DNA from: an uncultured Acidimicrobiales bacterium
Lineage (GTDB): Bacteria > Actinomycetota > Acidimicrobiia > Acidimicrobiales > AC-14
Reading direction: 5' to 3'
Assembly (NCBI GenBank): GCA_902805665.1
Contig: CADCTB010000152.1
Coordinates: 1 to 52,218 of the forward strand
DNA: 52,218 bases
Numbering within the stretch: the first letter of the stretch is position 1; each line of letters starts with the position of its first letter. The notes under the pieces were generated by a model, which saw nothing but the letters and a program-made list of their open reading frames with translations, ran no database searches and was not told where the DNA came from. The translations under genes were made by a program, and so were the position numbers. Of this stretch, positions 34,480 through 50,357 are shown piece by piece.

Positions 34480-36675
34480 TCAGCGTCCGAAGTGCTGCCG
34501 GATGAGGTTGAGGGCGCTCCCCGCCCGGTACCACGCGATGTGCTCTTCGCTGAGGGTGTGGGTGCACGTGAAGTCGAGCGTGGAGCCGTCGGGACGGTGG
34601 AGCCGGCAGGCCACGGGCTGGTCCGGGGCGAGGGTGTCGAGGCCCAGGATCGAGATCCGATCCAGCTCGCCGACCTCGTCATAGGTGGCCGGGTCGGAGA
34701 AGACCAGGGGCAGGACCCCCTGCTTCTTCAGGTTCGTCTCCGCGATGCGGGCGAACGACCGCACGATGACCGCTTTGCCGCCCATGAACCGCGGCTCCAT
34801 CGCCGCGTGCTCCCGTGACGACCCCTCGCCGTAGTTCTCGTCACCCACCGCCACCCAGGCCAGACCGGCCTCCCTGTAGTGGCGCGCCACCTCGGGGAAC
34901 GGCTCCCGGGTCCCGTGGACCTCGCACCAGCCCACGCCCGACTCACCGGTGAACGCGTTGGTGGCCGCCGCGTAGAGGTTGGCGCTGATGTTCTCCAGGT
35001 GGCCGCGGAAGCGCAGCCACTTGCCGGCGGCGGAGATGTGGTCGGTCGTGCACTTGCCGCGGGCCTTGAGGAGCACCCGGAGCTCGGGGAGGACGTCGTC
35101 GGTGTTCGGGGGGAAGGGTTCCAGGCGCTGGAGCCGGCTGCTGGCCGGGTCGATCACCACCTCCACCGCGGCTCCGTCCTCCCGGGGAGCGACGAACCCG
35201 GCGTCGCCCGCCGCGAAACCGCCCCTCGGCAGCTCCGCGCCCTCGGGCTCCTCGAGAGGGTCCTCCCCGATGGGGTCGGTCAACGGGTTGAAATCGAGCG
35301 TGCCGGCCAGGGCGTAGGCCACGGTCGTCTCAGGCGACGCGATAAAGGCAAGGGTCTCCGCGTTGCCGTCGTTGCGCTTCGGGAAGTTGCGGTTGAACGA
35401 GGTGATGATGGAGTTGGTCTGGCCCTTGACCACGTCGGACCGGGCCCACTGGCCGATGCACGGGCCACACGCGTTGGCCAGCACCGTGGCGCCGACCGCT
35501 TCGAGGTCGCCCAGCAGCCCGTCGCGCTCCACAGTGGCCCGTACCGAGTCGGATCCGGGCGTGACCAGAAGAGGGGTCCGGACCTTCAGGCCGCGGGCCG
35601 TGGCCTGGCGGGCCACGCTGGCGGCCCGGCTGATGTCCTCGTACGACGAGTTGGTGCACGAGCCCACCAGGGCCTGGGACAGCTCCAGTGGCCAGCCCTG
35701 CTCCCTGGCCTCGGAACCGAGGGTGGAGACGGCGCGGCCCAGGTCGGGCGTGTGGGGGCCGACCACGTGAGGCTCGAGGGCGGAGAGGTCGATCTCGATG
35801 AGCTCGTCGAAGAACGAGGCCGGGTCGGCCAGGACCTCGTCGTCCGCTCGCAGGTGGACGGCCACCGCGTCGGCCGCCTCGGCCAGTGCGGCCCGGCCCG
35901 TGGCGGTCATGTACGCCCGCGACCGGTCGTCGTAGGGGAAGATCGACGTGGTGGCGCCGATCTCGGCGCCCATGTTGCAGATGGTGGCCTTCCCGGTGGC
36001 GCTGATGGCCGCCGTTCCGGGCCCGAAGTACTCGACGATGGCCCCGGTGCCGCCGCGCACGGTGAGCACCTCGGCGACCTTCAGGATCACGTCCTTCGGC
36101 GCCGCCCACCCCGACAGGGCGCCGGTGAGGTGGATGCCGATGAGGCGGGGCCAGCGCAGCCCGAACGTGCCACCGGTCATCACGTCGACCGCATCGGCTC
36201 CGCCCACACCGATGGCGATGGTGCTCAGGCCGCCGGCGTTGGGGGTGTGGCTGTCGGTGCCGATGATCATCCCGCCCGGGAAGGCGTACCGCTCGAGGAC
36301 GATCTGGTGGATGATCCCGGCGCCGGGCTTCCAGAAGCCGATGCCGTACCGCTGCGACGCGGTGCAGAGGAAGTCATAGACCTCGCGGTTCACGTCCTCG
36401 GCTACGGCCAGGTCGGCCGCGGCGCCGTCCTGGGCCAGGATCAGGTGGTCACAGTGGATGGTGGTCGGCACCTGCACGGTGGGCAGGCCGGCGGTCATGA
36501 ACTGGAGGACGGCCATCTGGGCGGTGGCGTCCTGCATGGCCACCCGGTCGGGCCGCAGCTCGACATAGGACCGGCCCCTGACCGGGGGCTCGACGCCCGG
36601 ATCAGCCAGATGGGCGACCAGGACCTTCTCGGCCAGGGTCAGCGGACGGCCCAGGAGGCGACGGCCGACCGCCAC
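34480..36675 (-). CDS. acn: Aconitate hydratase
   Basis: GTDSHTPNAGGLSTIAIGVGGADAVDVM, GSCTNSSYEDISRAASVA, CGPCIGQW, GDENYGEGSSREHAAMEPRFMGGKAVI. Start may lie at ATC 36741. Confidence 0.96.
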   Translation of the reverse strand: MAVGRRLLGRPLTLAEKVLVAHLADPGVEPPVRGRSYVELRPDRVAMQDATAQMAVLQFMTAGLPTVQVPTTIHCDHLILAQDGAAADLAVAEDVNREVYDFLCTASQRYGIGFWKPGAGIIHQIVLERYAFPGGMIIGTDSHTPNAGGLSTIAIGVGGADAVDVMTGGTFGLRWPRLIGIHLTGALSGWAAPKDVILKVAEVLTVRGGTGAIVEYFGPGTAAISATGKATICNMGAEIGATTSIFPYDDRSRAYMTATGRAALAEAADAVAVHLRADDEVLADPASFFDELIEIDLSALEPHVVGPHTPDLGRAVSTLGSEAREQGWPLELSQALVGSCTNSSYEDISRAASVARQATARGLKVRTPLLVTPGSDSVRATVERDGLLGDLEAVGATVLANACGPCIGQWARSDVVKGQTNSIITSFNRNFPKRNDGNAETLAFIASPETTVAYALAGTLDFNPLTDPIGEDPLEEPEGAELPRGGFAAGDAGFVAPREDGAAVEVVIDPASSRLQRLEPFPPNTDDVLPELRVLLKARGKCTTDHISAAGKWLRFRGHLENISANLYAAATNAFTGESGVGWCEVHGTREPFPEVARHYREAGLAWVAVGDENYGEGSSREHAAMEPRFMGGKAVIVRSFARIAETNLKKQGVLPLVFSDPATYDEVGELDRISILGLDTLAPDQPVACRLHRPDGSTLDFTCTHTLSEEHIAWYRAGSALNLIRQHFGR

Positions 36676-36907
36676 CCGGTCGTCCAGCTCCGCGTACAGC
36701 CGCTGGACCAGCTCAACTGGGGTACTGGCGGTGATGGTGATGGCCTGCCTCCTCTCGGTCAGTCATTGTCGCACCGAGACGAGCCGTACCACGTCCGCGT
36801 CCTTCCGGGGCCTGACCGACCGCACCCTATGCTGGTCTGCGCACGGGACCGCACGGCCTGACGGCGTGCCGGAGGAGGCCTGGCGACCGACCGCTCTGGA
36901 GGAGGAC

Positions 36908-38263
<1,356 letters not shown>

Positions 38264-38280
38264 CCCCGCACGAGGGAGCC

Positions 38281-38838
38281 ATGCCCGGACCTGCACGCTC
38301 CTCGGGGGACGGGATCGGACGGTCGAGCAGCCCGGCGGCCGAGCGGGTCAGCGCCGACCTGCGGCTGGGCACCGGAGCCGACCTTCGCCGCCGCCGGCGG
38401 GTGAGCGCGATGGCGCTGGGGGCCGCCGGTTCGATGGGTGTCGTCGCGGCCTACCAGATGGGCCTCGTGAAGCACCTGCCCGAGCCGCCCATCGGTCTCT
38501 TCGACGCCGACAAGGTCGACGCATCCGGGGAGGCATACCAATACCTCAAGACGCCCGACGCGGCCCTCGGCCTGGCCAGCTATGCGGGCACCCTCGTGCT
38601 GGCCGGAATGGGATCGGCCCACCGAGCCCAGGAGCGGCCGTGGATCCCCCTGGCCCTGGCGGCCAAGGTCGCGCTGGACACGGCATCGGCCCTGTACCTC
38701 ACGGTGGAACAGGGCTCGAAGCACCGCCGGTTCTGTTCGTGGTGCGTACTGGCGGCGGGCCTCAGCGCCGCGATGGTCCCCCAGGTCGTCCCCGAGGCGC
38801 GGACCGCCTGGGGCTACATCCGCGGCCGGCGATCCTGA
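38281..38838 (+). CDS. Vitamin K epoxide reductase (VKOR)-family-like membrane protein
   Basis: AYQMGLVKHLPEPPIGLFDADKVDASGEAYQYLKTPDAALGLASYAGTLVLAGMG...LYLTVEQGSKHRRFCSWCVLAAG (CxxC in final helix). Confidence 0.7.
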   Translation: MPGPARSSGDGIGRSSSPAAERVSADLRLGTGADLRRRRRVSAMALGAAGSMGVVAAYQMGLVKHLPEPPIGLFDADKVDASGEAYQYLKTPDAALGLASYAGTLVLAGMGSAHRAQERPWIPLALAAKVALDTASALYLTVEQGSKHRRFCSWCVLAAGLSAAMVPQVVPEARTAWGYIRGRRS

Positions 38839-38882
38839 CCCACGCAACGCAGCACCGGCCTGCACTCGGGGGCCACCGCCTG

Positions 38883-40676
38883 ATGAGCAACGGCCGCTCC
38901 ACTGCCCTGGTCGGAGCAGCCGCCGAGGTCGACTGGTGGTGCGGGCCCGAAGTGGACTCACGCCCGCTGCTCTGGTCGCTCCTCGACCCCACCGGGGCCG
39001 CGGCCCGCTGGCCCGATGTCGAGCAGGTCGATCGGTCGGAGGCGCCCACCGGTCCAGTGGTCCGGACGGTCCTGCGTCGAAACGGCTCGACGGTCGAGTG
39101 CCGGGACGCGCTGGTGGAGGAGGGTCTTGTCCGCATCATCCGGTGTGCGGACGCCGAATTGGACATCATCCACGAGCTGGCACTGGGTGGCTTCGACCGG
39201 CCGTGGGGCGATTGGCATGGTGCCGGCTACTGCCGTCTCGCCGGAGCGATCGTCACCGTCTCCGGCGGCGTGTCGTCGGCCGACGGACCGTGGCTCACGA
39301 CCAGGCTGCACGCGCCAAGAGGTGGCTGGGCCGCGCTGGTGATCGCAGTCGACGTCGATCCCCCCGAAGCCGACGGGGAGCGGCTGGCCCGTCGGCTCCA
39401 CGCGCTGGAAGCGGAGAGCCGGGACACGCAGGATCAGGCCCGGCTGCCCCGCCACCATCCCGAGCGGGCGGCCGACGCCCTGGCGGTCCTGAAGGCGTGC
39501 ACGTACCGGCCGACGGGCGCGGTCGTGGCCGCGCCGACCACATCACTGCCCGAGGCGCCCGGCGCCGACCGGCAGTTCGACTACCGCTACAGCTGGCTAC
39601 GTGACGCGTCCCTCGGTATTTCCGTCGGGGCATTGCTCGGCAAGCGAGCGGCGGCCGACCGCTATCTGCGTTTCGTGCTGAGCCTGGCAGAGGACGGCAG
39701 GGCCCCCGCCACGCCGCTGACCGACGTCCGTGGGGGACGGGTACCGAAGGAGCGTGAAGTCGACGGCGTGGCCGGCTGGGCCGGCTCGCAGCCGGTCCGG
39801 GTGGGCAACGACGCCGTCGACCAGGTCCAGCACGACTCGCTCGGCCTGCTCCTCGAGGGAATCTCCGTGTACCTGCAGACCGGCGGCAGTCTGGACGACG
39901 AGACGTGGCGCCTGGTCGAGGCTGCGGCCGAGCGGGCCGCATCGGCGGAACGGGGACCGACCAGCGGCATCTGGGAGCTCCGGCAACCTCGCGACCTGGT
40001 GAGCGCCGACATCGGACGGTGGATATGTCTCGACCGGGCGATCTGGATCGCACGGGGTTGGCGGCCCCGTGCTCACCGCCGCCACTGGAAGCAAACTCGA
40101 GACGACCTGCGCGAGCGCGTGCTCGGCGCCATCCTGCCCGACGGCGGCCTCCCGCAGGCATACGACGGCAAGCCGGAGCCCGATGCGTCGGCGTTGATGG
40201 CCGTGGTGTTCGGCATGCTGTCGCCACGCGATCCGAGGGCGGCCCGGCTCGTGCGGGCCACCATCGACCGCCTGGGCTCAGGGCCGTTCCTGTACCGCTA
40301 CCTCCCGGGCGGCGACGACGGCTTCCAGGGCAGGGAGGGCGCGTTCCTGCCGGTGTGCTGGTGGGCGGTGTCGGCGCTGGCCACGGTCGGCCAGGTCGAA
40401 GAAGCCCACCGGCGGGCCGACGAGCTGTGCGCCGTGCTTCCCCGCCTCATGTCCGAGGAGATCGATCCCGACACGGGGGAGATGCTCGGCAACACCCCGC
40501 TCGTGTGGTCGCACGCCGAGGCGGCGCGAGCCATGTACGTGCTGGACGCGGCCACACTGAAAGCACGCTTCGGTGGGGCGGCCCTCTGGGTTTGGCGGAT
40601 CGTCAGGTACCTGCGGCTGCGCTGGCCGCACCACGACACATCACGGACGGAGGCAGGCATGGAGATGGCGCGTTGA
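38883..40676 (+). CDS. Glycoside hydrolase family 15 (glucoamylase/trehalase-like)
   Basis: QFDYRYSWLRDASLGISVGALLG..., GNDAVDQVQHDSLGLLLEGI, SADIGRWICLDRAIWIA, ENTPLVWSHAE-like GNTPLVWSHAEAARA. Confidence 0.92.
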   Translation: MSNGRSTALVGAAAEVDWWCGPEVDSRPLLWSLLDPTGAAARWPDVEQVDRSEAPTGPVVRTVLRRNGSTVECRDALVEEGLVRIIRCADAELDIIHELALGGFDRPWGDWHGAGYCRLAGAIVTVSGGVSSADGPWLTTRLHAPRGGWAALVIAVDVDPPEADGERLARRLHALEAESRDTQDQARLPRHHPERAADALAVLKACTYRPTGAVVAAPTTSLPEAPGADRQFDYRYSWLRDASLGISVGALLGKRAAADRYLRFVLSLAEDGRAPATPLTDVRGGRVPKEREVDGVAGWAGSQPVRVGNDAVDQVQHDSLGLLLEGISVYLQTGGSLDDETWRLVEAAAERAASAERGPTSGIWELRQPRDLVSADIGRWICLDRAIWIARGWRPRAHRRHWKQTRDDLRERVLGAILPDGGLPQAYDGKPEPDASALMAVVFGMLSPRDPRAARLVRATIDRLGSGPFLYRYLPGGDDGFQGREGAFLPVCWWAVSALATVGQVEEAHRRADELCAVLPRLMSEEIDPDTGEMLGNTPLVWSHAEAARAMYVLDAATLKARFGGAALWVWRIVRYLRLRWPHHDTSRTEAGMEMAR

Positions 40677-41674
40677 CCGACAGGCGGGTGGTGGTGATCA
40701 CGGGCGGCTCGGCCGGGGCCGGTCGGGCCGCGGCGCGGGCCTTCGCCCACAAGGGCGCCCACGTGGCATTGCTGGCCCGGGGCGAGGAGCGGCTGGCCCA
40801 GGCGCAGCGGGAGGTCGAGGGCGCAGGGGTGCGCTGCCTCGCCATCCCTGCCGACGTGGCCGACGCGGCGGCCGTCGAGGAAGCGGCGACCCGCATAGAG
40901 GAGACTCTCGGTCCCATCGACGTGTGGGTGAACAGCGCGATGACGTCGGTCTTTTCGCCGGTCCACGAGCTGCAGGCCGACGAGGTCCGCCGGGTCATCG
41001 AGGTCACCTATCTGGGCAGCGTGAACGGCATCCTGGCCGCGCTCCGCCGCATGCGCACCCGTGACCGCGGCACGATCGTCCAGGTCGGGTCGGCCCTGGC
41101 CTACCGGGCGATCCCCCTTCAGGCCAGCTACTGCGCGTCGAAGTTCGCCATCCGCGGCTTCGTGGACTCCCTGCGCTGTGAGCTGCGGCACGACAGGAGC
41201 GGTATACGGGTGACGAGCGTCCACATGCCTGCGCTCAACACCCCGCAGTTCGGATGGGTCCGCAGCCGCCTGCCGTTCCATCCTCAGCCCGTGCCGCCCA
41301 TCTACCAGCCCGAAGTCGCGGCCCGGGCCATCGTGTGGGCGGCCGACCATCCCCGCCGTGAGTACTGGGTCGGCTATCCCACCGTGGGGGCGATCGGCGC
41401 CAACCTGTTCGTGCCCGGTCTGCTCGACCGCTACCTGGCCCGCACGAACTTCGAGGCCCAGCAGACCGACCAGCCGGTTTCTCCCGACCGGCTTGACAAC
41501 CTCGACAAGCCCGTCCCGGGGGCCCATGGGGCCCACGGCATCTTCGACGCCAAGGCCAAGCCCCGGAGCATCCAGAGCCAGCTCAGCATGCACCGCCGGC
41601 TGGCGGCGGGAACGGTTTCGGGCGTGGCCCTGGCGGCCATGGCCGCCCGCCGGAGGCGCGAAGCCGCCGGGTGA
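40673..41674 (+). CDS. Short-chain dehydrogenase/reductase
   Basis: VVVITGGSAGAGRAAARAFAHKGAHVALLAR, YCASKFAIRGFVDSLRCEL. TTG start overlaps GH15 stop (TTGA). Confidence 0.93.
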   Translation: MTDRRVVVITGGSAGAGRAAARAFAHKGAHVALLARGEERLAQAQREVEGAGVRCLAIPADVADAAAVEEAATRIEETLGPIDVWVNSAMTSVFSPVHELQADEVRRVIEVTYLGSVNGILAALRRMRTRDRGTIVQVGSALAYRAIPLQASYCASKFAIRGFVDSLRCELRHDRSGIRVTSVHMPALNTPQFGWVRSRLPFHPQPVPPIYQPEVAARAIVWAADHPRREYWVGYPTVGAIGANLFVPGLLDRYLARTNFEAQQTDQPVSPDRLDNLDKPVPGAHGAHGIFDAKAKPRSIQSQLSMHRRLAAGTVSGVALAAMAARRRREAAG

Positions 41675-41683
41675 GGAGCTGCG

Positions 41684-46081
<4,398 letters not shown>

Positions 46082-46207
46082 GCGTCACCTCGGCGACAGA
46101 GTCATACAGCTGGGGAACCGGGACGCTTCCTCGTCGAAGGTCTTTGAGCGAAGAGGCGCCGTTGCCCCTGCCCCGGTGGAGTGCGGCGCCAATGTACATC
46201 AGGACGG

Positions 46208-47635
46208 TCAGTTGTCCCCCGGTGGTTTTTCGAGCCGGGAGACGTGGCCCAGGCGGGGGCTCACGGTCGCCGACACCGCCGAGCCCTGGCCGACGCCAGC
46301 GCCGTCGAGCACCGCCGGCGGCACGATCCACGCCTTGATCTCCGAGCGGGTGCCGTCGTCGACAGCCACGTAGGCGTACTTCTCCTCCCGCCGGATCCGT
46401 AGCACCACGCCCTCCACTTCCTGGCGGACGAACAGGTCGGGAACCGCGGCTCGGAGCATCAGCGCGGCCCGGAGGAGCCACACGGCGGTGAACGCGGTCG
46501 GAATCCCGATGAGGACCACGGCGAGGAGGTCGAGCGGCTCGAAGCCGTCGTCGAGAGAGTCGAACAGGTCCGACAGGGTGTCGCCCATGAGCGGGAAGAA
46601 GATCCGGGCGACGAAGAGCCCGCCCAGCAGGCTGGCCAGGCCGATGGCGGTGGCGAGGAGGGGCAGGCGACCCCAGCCCGGGGGGATGCGCTTGGGATAG
46701 TCGATCTTCACCATGCGCCACCCGCCTCCATAGGAGGTCCAGGCGATCTTGTCGGACTCGCTGCCGAGGGGAAGGGCCCGGACGGCTCCGGCCGCCACGC
46801 CCAGGGCCGCCCCGTAGGAGAGGTACCGGTCCCAGATGGCCACCGCCGCGGGCGGGGCGTCGGTGAACCCTCCGCTGCCCTCCAGGTGCTCACGCAGCCC
46901 CAGCCACCGGGCCGCCGCCTCCCGGCCGGCGGGCGTTTCGCGCTCGGCCCGCAGCTTGCCCGGAACCGCCATGAGCGGGAACCACGCCATCGCCGTCAGG
47001 CCGATGAAGGCGCCGATCGGGTTCTCCTCCTCGGCGTTGTCCTCGGGCGGCACCGCCACGAGGGCGGCGGCGGCCAGGGCGGCGGGCACCACCGCCGCGG
47101 CACCGAGCAGGAGCAGCATCCAGGGGCTCCAGCGACTGCGCGACAGCCCCCGCTCCCGGGCGTCCTTCACGACCGCCTTCTCGAAGGTCGACCACCAGTT
47201 CCTCGAGTCTCCTTCCGGGCCTGTCGTCAGCGCCTCGCAGGGCACCGTGCCATCGGACGCCGCCAGCCCGCGGACGTGGTCCAGCACCTGCCGTTCGTAG
47301 GGCTCGAGGTCTGTCGGGTTGGCCGACGCCGGCCGCAGGCGAACGACGAAGCGGTCGAGCCCCACCGACTCGATGGCCAGGATCTTCCGGGCGGCCATGT
47401 CGATGAGGGTCGCGGGCACCGCTTCACGGCCCACTGCCCAGTCGTCGGTGAGCATGGCGACCACCGCCGGAGGCTCCTCCCCTGGCAGCTCCAGCGCCTC
47501 GGGGCCGGGGCTCGGCGTGCGGGCCCGGGTGGCCACCGCCAGCAGGCCGAGCAACGCCAGCCAGGCGGCCAGGGCAATGGCGGCGGCGATGCCGAATCGG
47601 GCGGCGTACTCGGCACGGGTCAGAGCGAGCAGCAC
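46208..47635 (-). CDS. DUF2207-like membrane protein
   Basis: ALELPGEEPPAVVAMLTDDWAVGREAVPATLIDMAARKILAIE..., several TM segments, WSTFEKAVVKDARERGL. Confidence 0.75.
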   Translation of the reverse strand: MLLALTRAEYAARFGIAAAIALAAWLALLGLLAVATRARTPSPGPEALELPGEEPPAVVAMLTDDWAVGREAVPATLIDMAARKILAIESVGLDRFVVRLRPASANPTDLEPYERQVLDHVRGLAASDGTVPCEALTTGPEGDSRNWWSTFEKAVVKDARERGLSRSRWSPWMLLLLGAAAVVPAALAAAALVAVPPEDNAEEENPIGAFIGLTAMAWFPLMAVPGKLRAERETPAGREAAARWLGLREHLEGSGGFTDAPPAAVAIWDRYLSYGAALGVAAGAVRALPLGSESDKIAWTSYGGGWRMVKIDYPKRIPPGWGRLPLLATAIGLASLLGGLFVARIFFPLMGDTLSDLFDSLDDGFEPLDLLAVVLIGIPTAFTAVWLLRAALMLRAAVPDLFVRQEVEGVVLRIRREEKYAYVAVDDGTRSEIKAWIVPPAVLDGAGVGQGSAVSATVSPRLGHVSRLEKPPGDN

Positions 47636-47700
47636 GGCGGCATTCTGCCGTCTTTGTCCTCCTGGCTACCGGGGCGGTCGTTCAGCCGACAAAGAACCGG

Positions 47701-48600
47701 CTACGGCCAGGCCCGACGGCCGGACCGGGAAGAGGCGTCGGCGTCGAGCGCCCAAGCCCGCCGCCACGCCCCGCCGGACGGACCGGTGAGGCCCGGGGTG
47801 GTCCCGGTGGCGGCGCGGCGCCGGGCCGACCACCAGTCGGTCGACCACTCGTCGGCCAGGGCGGCGACGGTGTTCTCGACGCGGGCCGCCAGCCGGCGGG
47901 CGTCCTCGCCCTCCTCCGGCCAGACCGGCGACCCGAAGACCAGATGCACGCCCTCGCCCCGCTTGGCCACCTTCGGCCACTTCTTGCCCCGCCGCCACAG
48001 GCGGCCCGTGCCTTCGATGTACAGGGGGACGACCGGCCGCCCGCAGCGCAAGGACAGGTAGGCGGCACCGCCCCGGAACGCCCGTCCCCATCCGTCGGGG
48101 CTGCGCCCGCCCTCGGGGAACATGATGAGGTTCCAGCCGTCGTCGAGCAGCTCGGCGGCCATGTCGGCGGACCGGCGGCCCACCTTGGTCCGCTCCATGG
48201 GGATGGCGCCGATGGCCAGGGCGGACATCGCCCCCTTGGCCCGGGTGGTGAAGAAGTAGTCGGCCGCGGCGGCGACCACCGCCTTGTGGCGGAACGGCTC
48301 CGGCAGCGAGGTCAGCAGGACCGATGTGTCGAGGTGGCTGTGGTGGTTGGCCACGAAGATGGCCGGGGCCTCCAGCCCCACGAGGCGGTCCTCGCCGTGC
48401 ACGGTGGGGGAGGCGATGAGGTGGAGTGCCGGGCGGAGCACGTCGTCCACGATCACGGCCCGCGCCACGCGGGCGGCAGGCTTCCGGGCCCAGTCGGTGT
48501 CGTAGTCCACGCCGGTACGGCGCTCGAGCGCCGGCCGGGGCACCGATGACGGCCAGTTCGGCTTCCCGAGCGGAAACCGGGCCCTCACCGGCACTCTCAT
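47701..48600 (-). CDS. 1-acyl-sn-glycerol-3-phosphate acyltransferase (PlsC) family
   Basis: AIFVANHHSHLDTSVLL (NHxxxxD), LIMFPEGGRSPDGWGRAFRGGAAYL, VVPLYIEGT. Confidence 0.93.
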   Translation of the reverse strand: MRVPVRARFPLGKPNWPSSVPRPALERRTGVDYDTDWARKPAARVARAVIVDDVLRPALHLIASPTVHGEDRLVGLEAPAIFVANHHSHLDTSVLLTSLPEPFRHKAVVAAAADYFFTTRAKGAMSALAIGAIPMERTKVGRRSADMAAELLDDGWNLIMFPEGGRSPDGWGRAFRGGAAYLSLRCGRPVVPLYIEGTGRLWRRGKKWPKVAKRGEGVHLVFGSPVWPEEGEDARRLAARVENTVAALADEWSTDWWSARRRAATGTTPGLTGPSGGAWRRAWALDADASSRSGRRAWP

Positions 48601-48700
48601 CGTGTCTCCTGGTCGCTGCGCACGCCGGCCCTCGAGGGCCTTCCGGCGGGGCCTGCGCTGCGCTCCGGCTGGGCCGGCAGGCCCGGCCGGCGTTCTCCGC

Positions 48701-50284
48701 TCACGTGACGTCGGCCAGGAAGATCGGGGGGTTGTGGATGTGGGTGATCGACGGGTTGCGGCCGACCACGTCCTCGGCCATCTCCAGGGCGTCGCGGAGC
48801 GTGGACGCGGGCTTGAAGCCCAAGCGGCGCACGGCCCGCGGCTCGCCGCCCACGATGATGACCTGGCCGACGTGCTGGAGGGCGTGCGCGCCCCAGTACC
48901 ACATGTAGAAGGCGTGAACGCCGTGGTAGGCGTAGCTGTTGCGGTACAGGTGGATGTACCAGGGATCGGTGGCGAAGTCCTCTTCGAACTTCTTCTCGAT
49001 CTCGAGGGGGTCGGTGGTCTCGGCCAGCACCTGCTCGAAGAAGTCGATGTAGCTGGGGTGGTGGACGGGGTGGAACTCCCAGCGGGTGGGGTGGCTCAGG
49101 ATGACCACGCCACCCTTCCGCACCAGCGGCTTGCCGCGGTACAGGTTGAAGAAGTAGCCGAGCCCGAGGCACATGACCAGCAGCGGGTTGAGGATGGAGT
49201 TGACGTTGTAGGGGCCGAGGTACGGCAGGCCCATGGTGAGCACGTCGGCCTGTCCCTCCACCGGCACGAGGTGCTGGCGGTGCAGGTTGGCAAGGGTGAG
49301 CTGGTGGACGGCCTCGACCTCGCCGGCCTGGACGCTCGTCATCCGCTGCGGTGACTTCATGCCGTGGAAGATGCTGCGGGCCATGCGGGGAGGCACCCGG
49401 TCGAGGCTCTTCGACGTGGCCAGGAACGCGGCCCGGTCGCGGGCCGACCACTCCCACTCCCGCTTCTGCAGGAAGGAGAACTGGCTGGGAAAGGTGTCGG
49501 TGTTGAGGGTGGTCTCGATCTGGAAGATCTTCACCGCTCCGGCCAGCAGCCGGCCCATGCGCCACGTAGAGTTGTGCAGCTCCGAGTTGGGCGGGTCCAT
49601 GAACGACCGGCTGTGCTGCATGCCGGTGACGTTGTGGTGGTGCTTGAGGCTCCGGTACGACGAGATGCCGGTCATCGTCGACTTGTGGCCGCCGTCCATG
49701 GCCACGAGGTTCACGTTCACGTAGATCAACAGGTCGCTGGTGACGGCCCGCTTGTTCAGCTCGACGTGCTCGCCCTGCTCCGTCCGACCGACGAGCACCA
49801 GGTTGTCGTGGTCCTCGGCGTCGTGCTGGGTCAGGAGGCCATGCGGGGCGAAGGAGTCGTAGATCCGGTCGCCCAGGATGTGGCGCAGCTCGGGCTCGGT
49901 CATGCGCCGGTGCAGCCCGTGGGCCACGATCAGCTCGACGTCGTCGACGCCGGCGGCCGCCGCCATGTCGAGGACGATCTCGATGACCCGCTGGCGGTTG
50001 TCGGGTCGCTGCATGGGAGGCAGGGGCACCGCCTGGTTGTCCATGGCGATGGTGAGCTTCATGCCCGAATGCAGCAGCGACGGCAGGGGCTGGCTGTCGC
50101 CGACCGGGTTGAGCAGGGCATGGCGGATGGCCGCATCCGGGTCCTTCAGCGGCGCCACCGGCTCGGCGGGGTACACCACCCGGCTGCCGGCCGGCAGCTT
50201 CTCCAGCCGGAAGCCCTCGCCGTGGTGGAAGAGGATGGGCGGCGTCGACCGGTCGACCTCTAGAACAAAACCCGGGCGGCTCAC
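48701..50284 (-). CDS. Lactate racemase domain (LarA/DUF2088)-like protein
   Basis: PLPPMQRPDNRQRVIEIVLDMAAAAGVDDVELIVAHGLHRRMTEPELRHILG...HDAEDHDNLVLVGRTEQGEHVELNKRAVTSDLLIYVNV...GGHKSTMTGI. Confidence 0.8.
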   Translation of the reverse strand: MSRPGFVLEVDRSTPPILFHHGEGFRLEKLPAGSRVVYPAEPVAPLKDPDAAIRHALLNPVGDSQPLPSLLHSGMKLTIAMDNQAVPLPPMQRPDNRQRVIEIVLDMAAAAGVDDVELIVAHGLHRRMTEPELRHILGDRIYDSFAPHGLLTQHDAEDHDNLVLVGRTEQGEHVELNKRAVTSDLLIYVNVNLVAMDGGHKSTMTGISSYRSLKHHHNVTGMQHSRSFMDPPNSELHNSTWRMGRLLAGAVKIFQIETTLNTDTFPSQFSFLQKREWEWSARDRAAFLATSKSLDRVPPRMARSIFHGMKSPQRMTSVQAGEVEAVHQLTLANLHRQHLVPVEGQADVLTMGLPYLGPYNVNSILNPLLVMCLGLGYFFNLYRGKPLVRKGGVVILSHPTRWEFHPVHHPSYIDFFEQVLAETTDPLEIEKKFEEDFATDPWYIHLYRNSYAYHGVHAFYMWYWGAHALQHVGQVIIVGGEPRAVRRLGFKPASTLRDALEMAEDVVGRNPSITHIHNPPIFLADVT

Positions 50285-50357
50285 CGGACCTCTGCCTTCG
50301 GCAGCCGTCCCGTCGAGCCGGGCGCTGTGTTCGCCTGGTCGCTCGCCAAAGGCTCGC

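Noticed and set aside
34879-36861. 660-aa plus-strand ORF opposite aconitase
   Set aside because: Antisense shadow of aconitase, no motifs.
48600-48700. GC-rich palindromes (GGCCCTCGAGGGCC and neighbours) between the PlsC and LarA-like genes
   Set aside because: Short palindromes are expected by chance in DNA this GC-rich, and no repeated copies were noticed elsewhere in the window.
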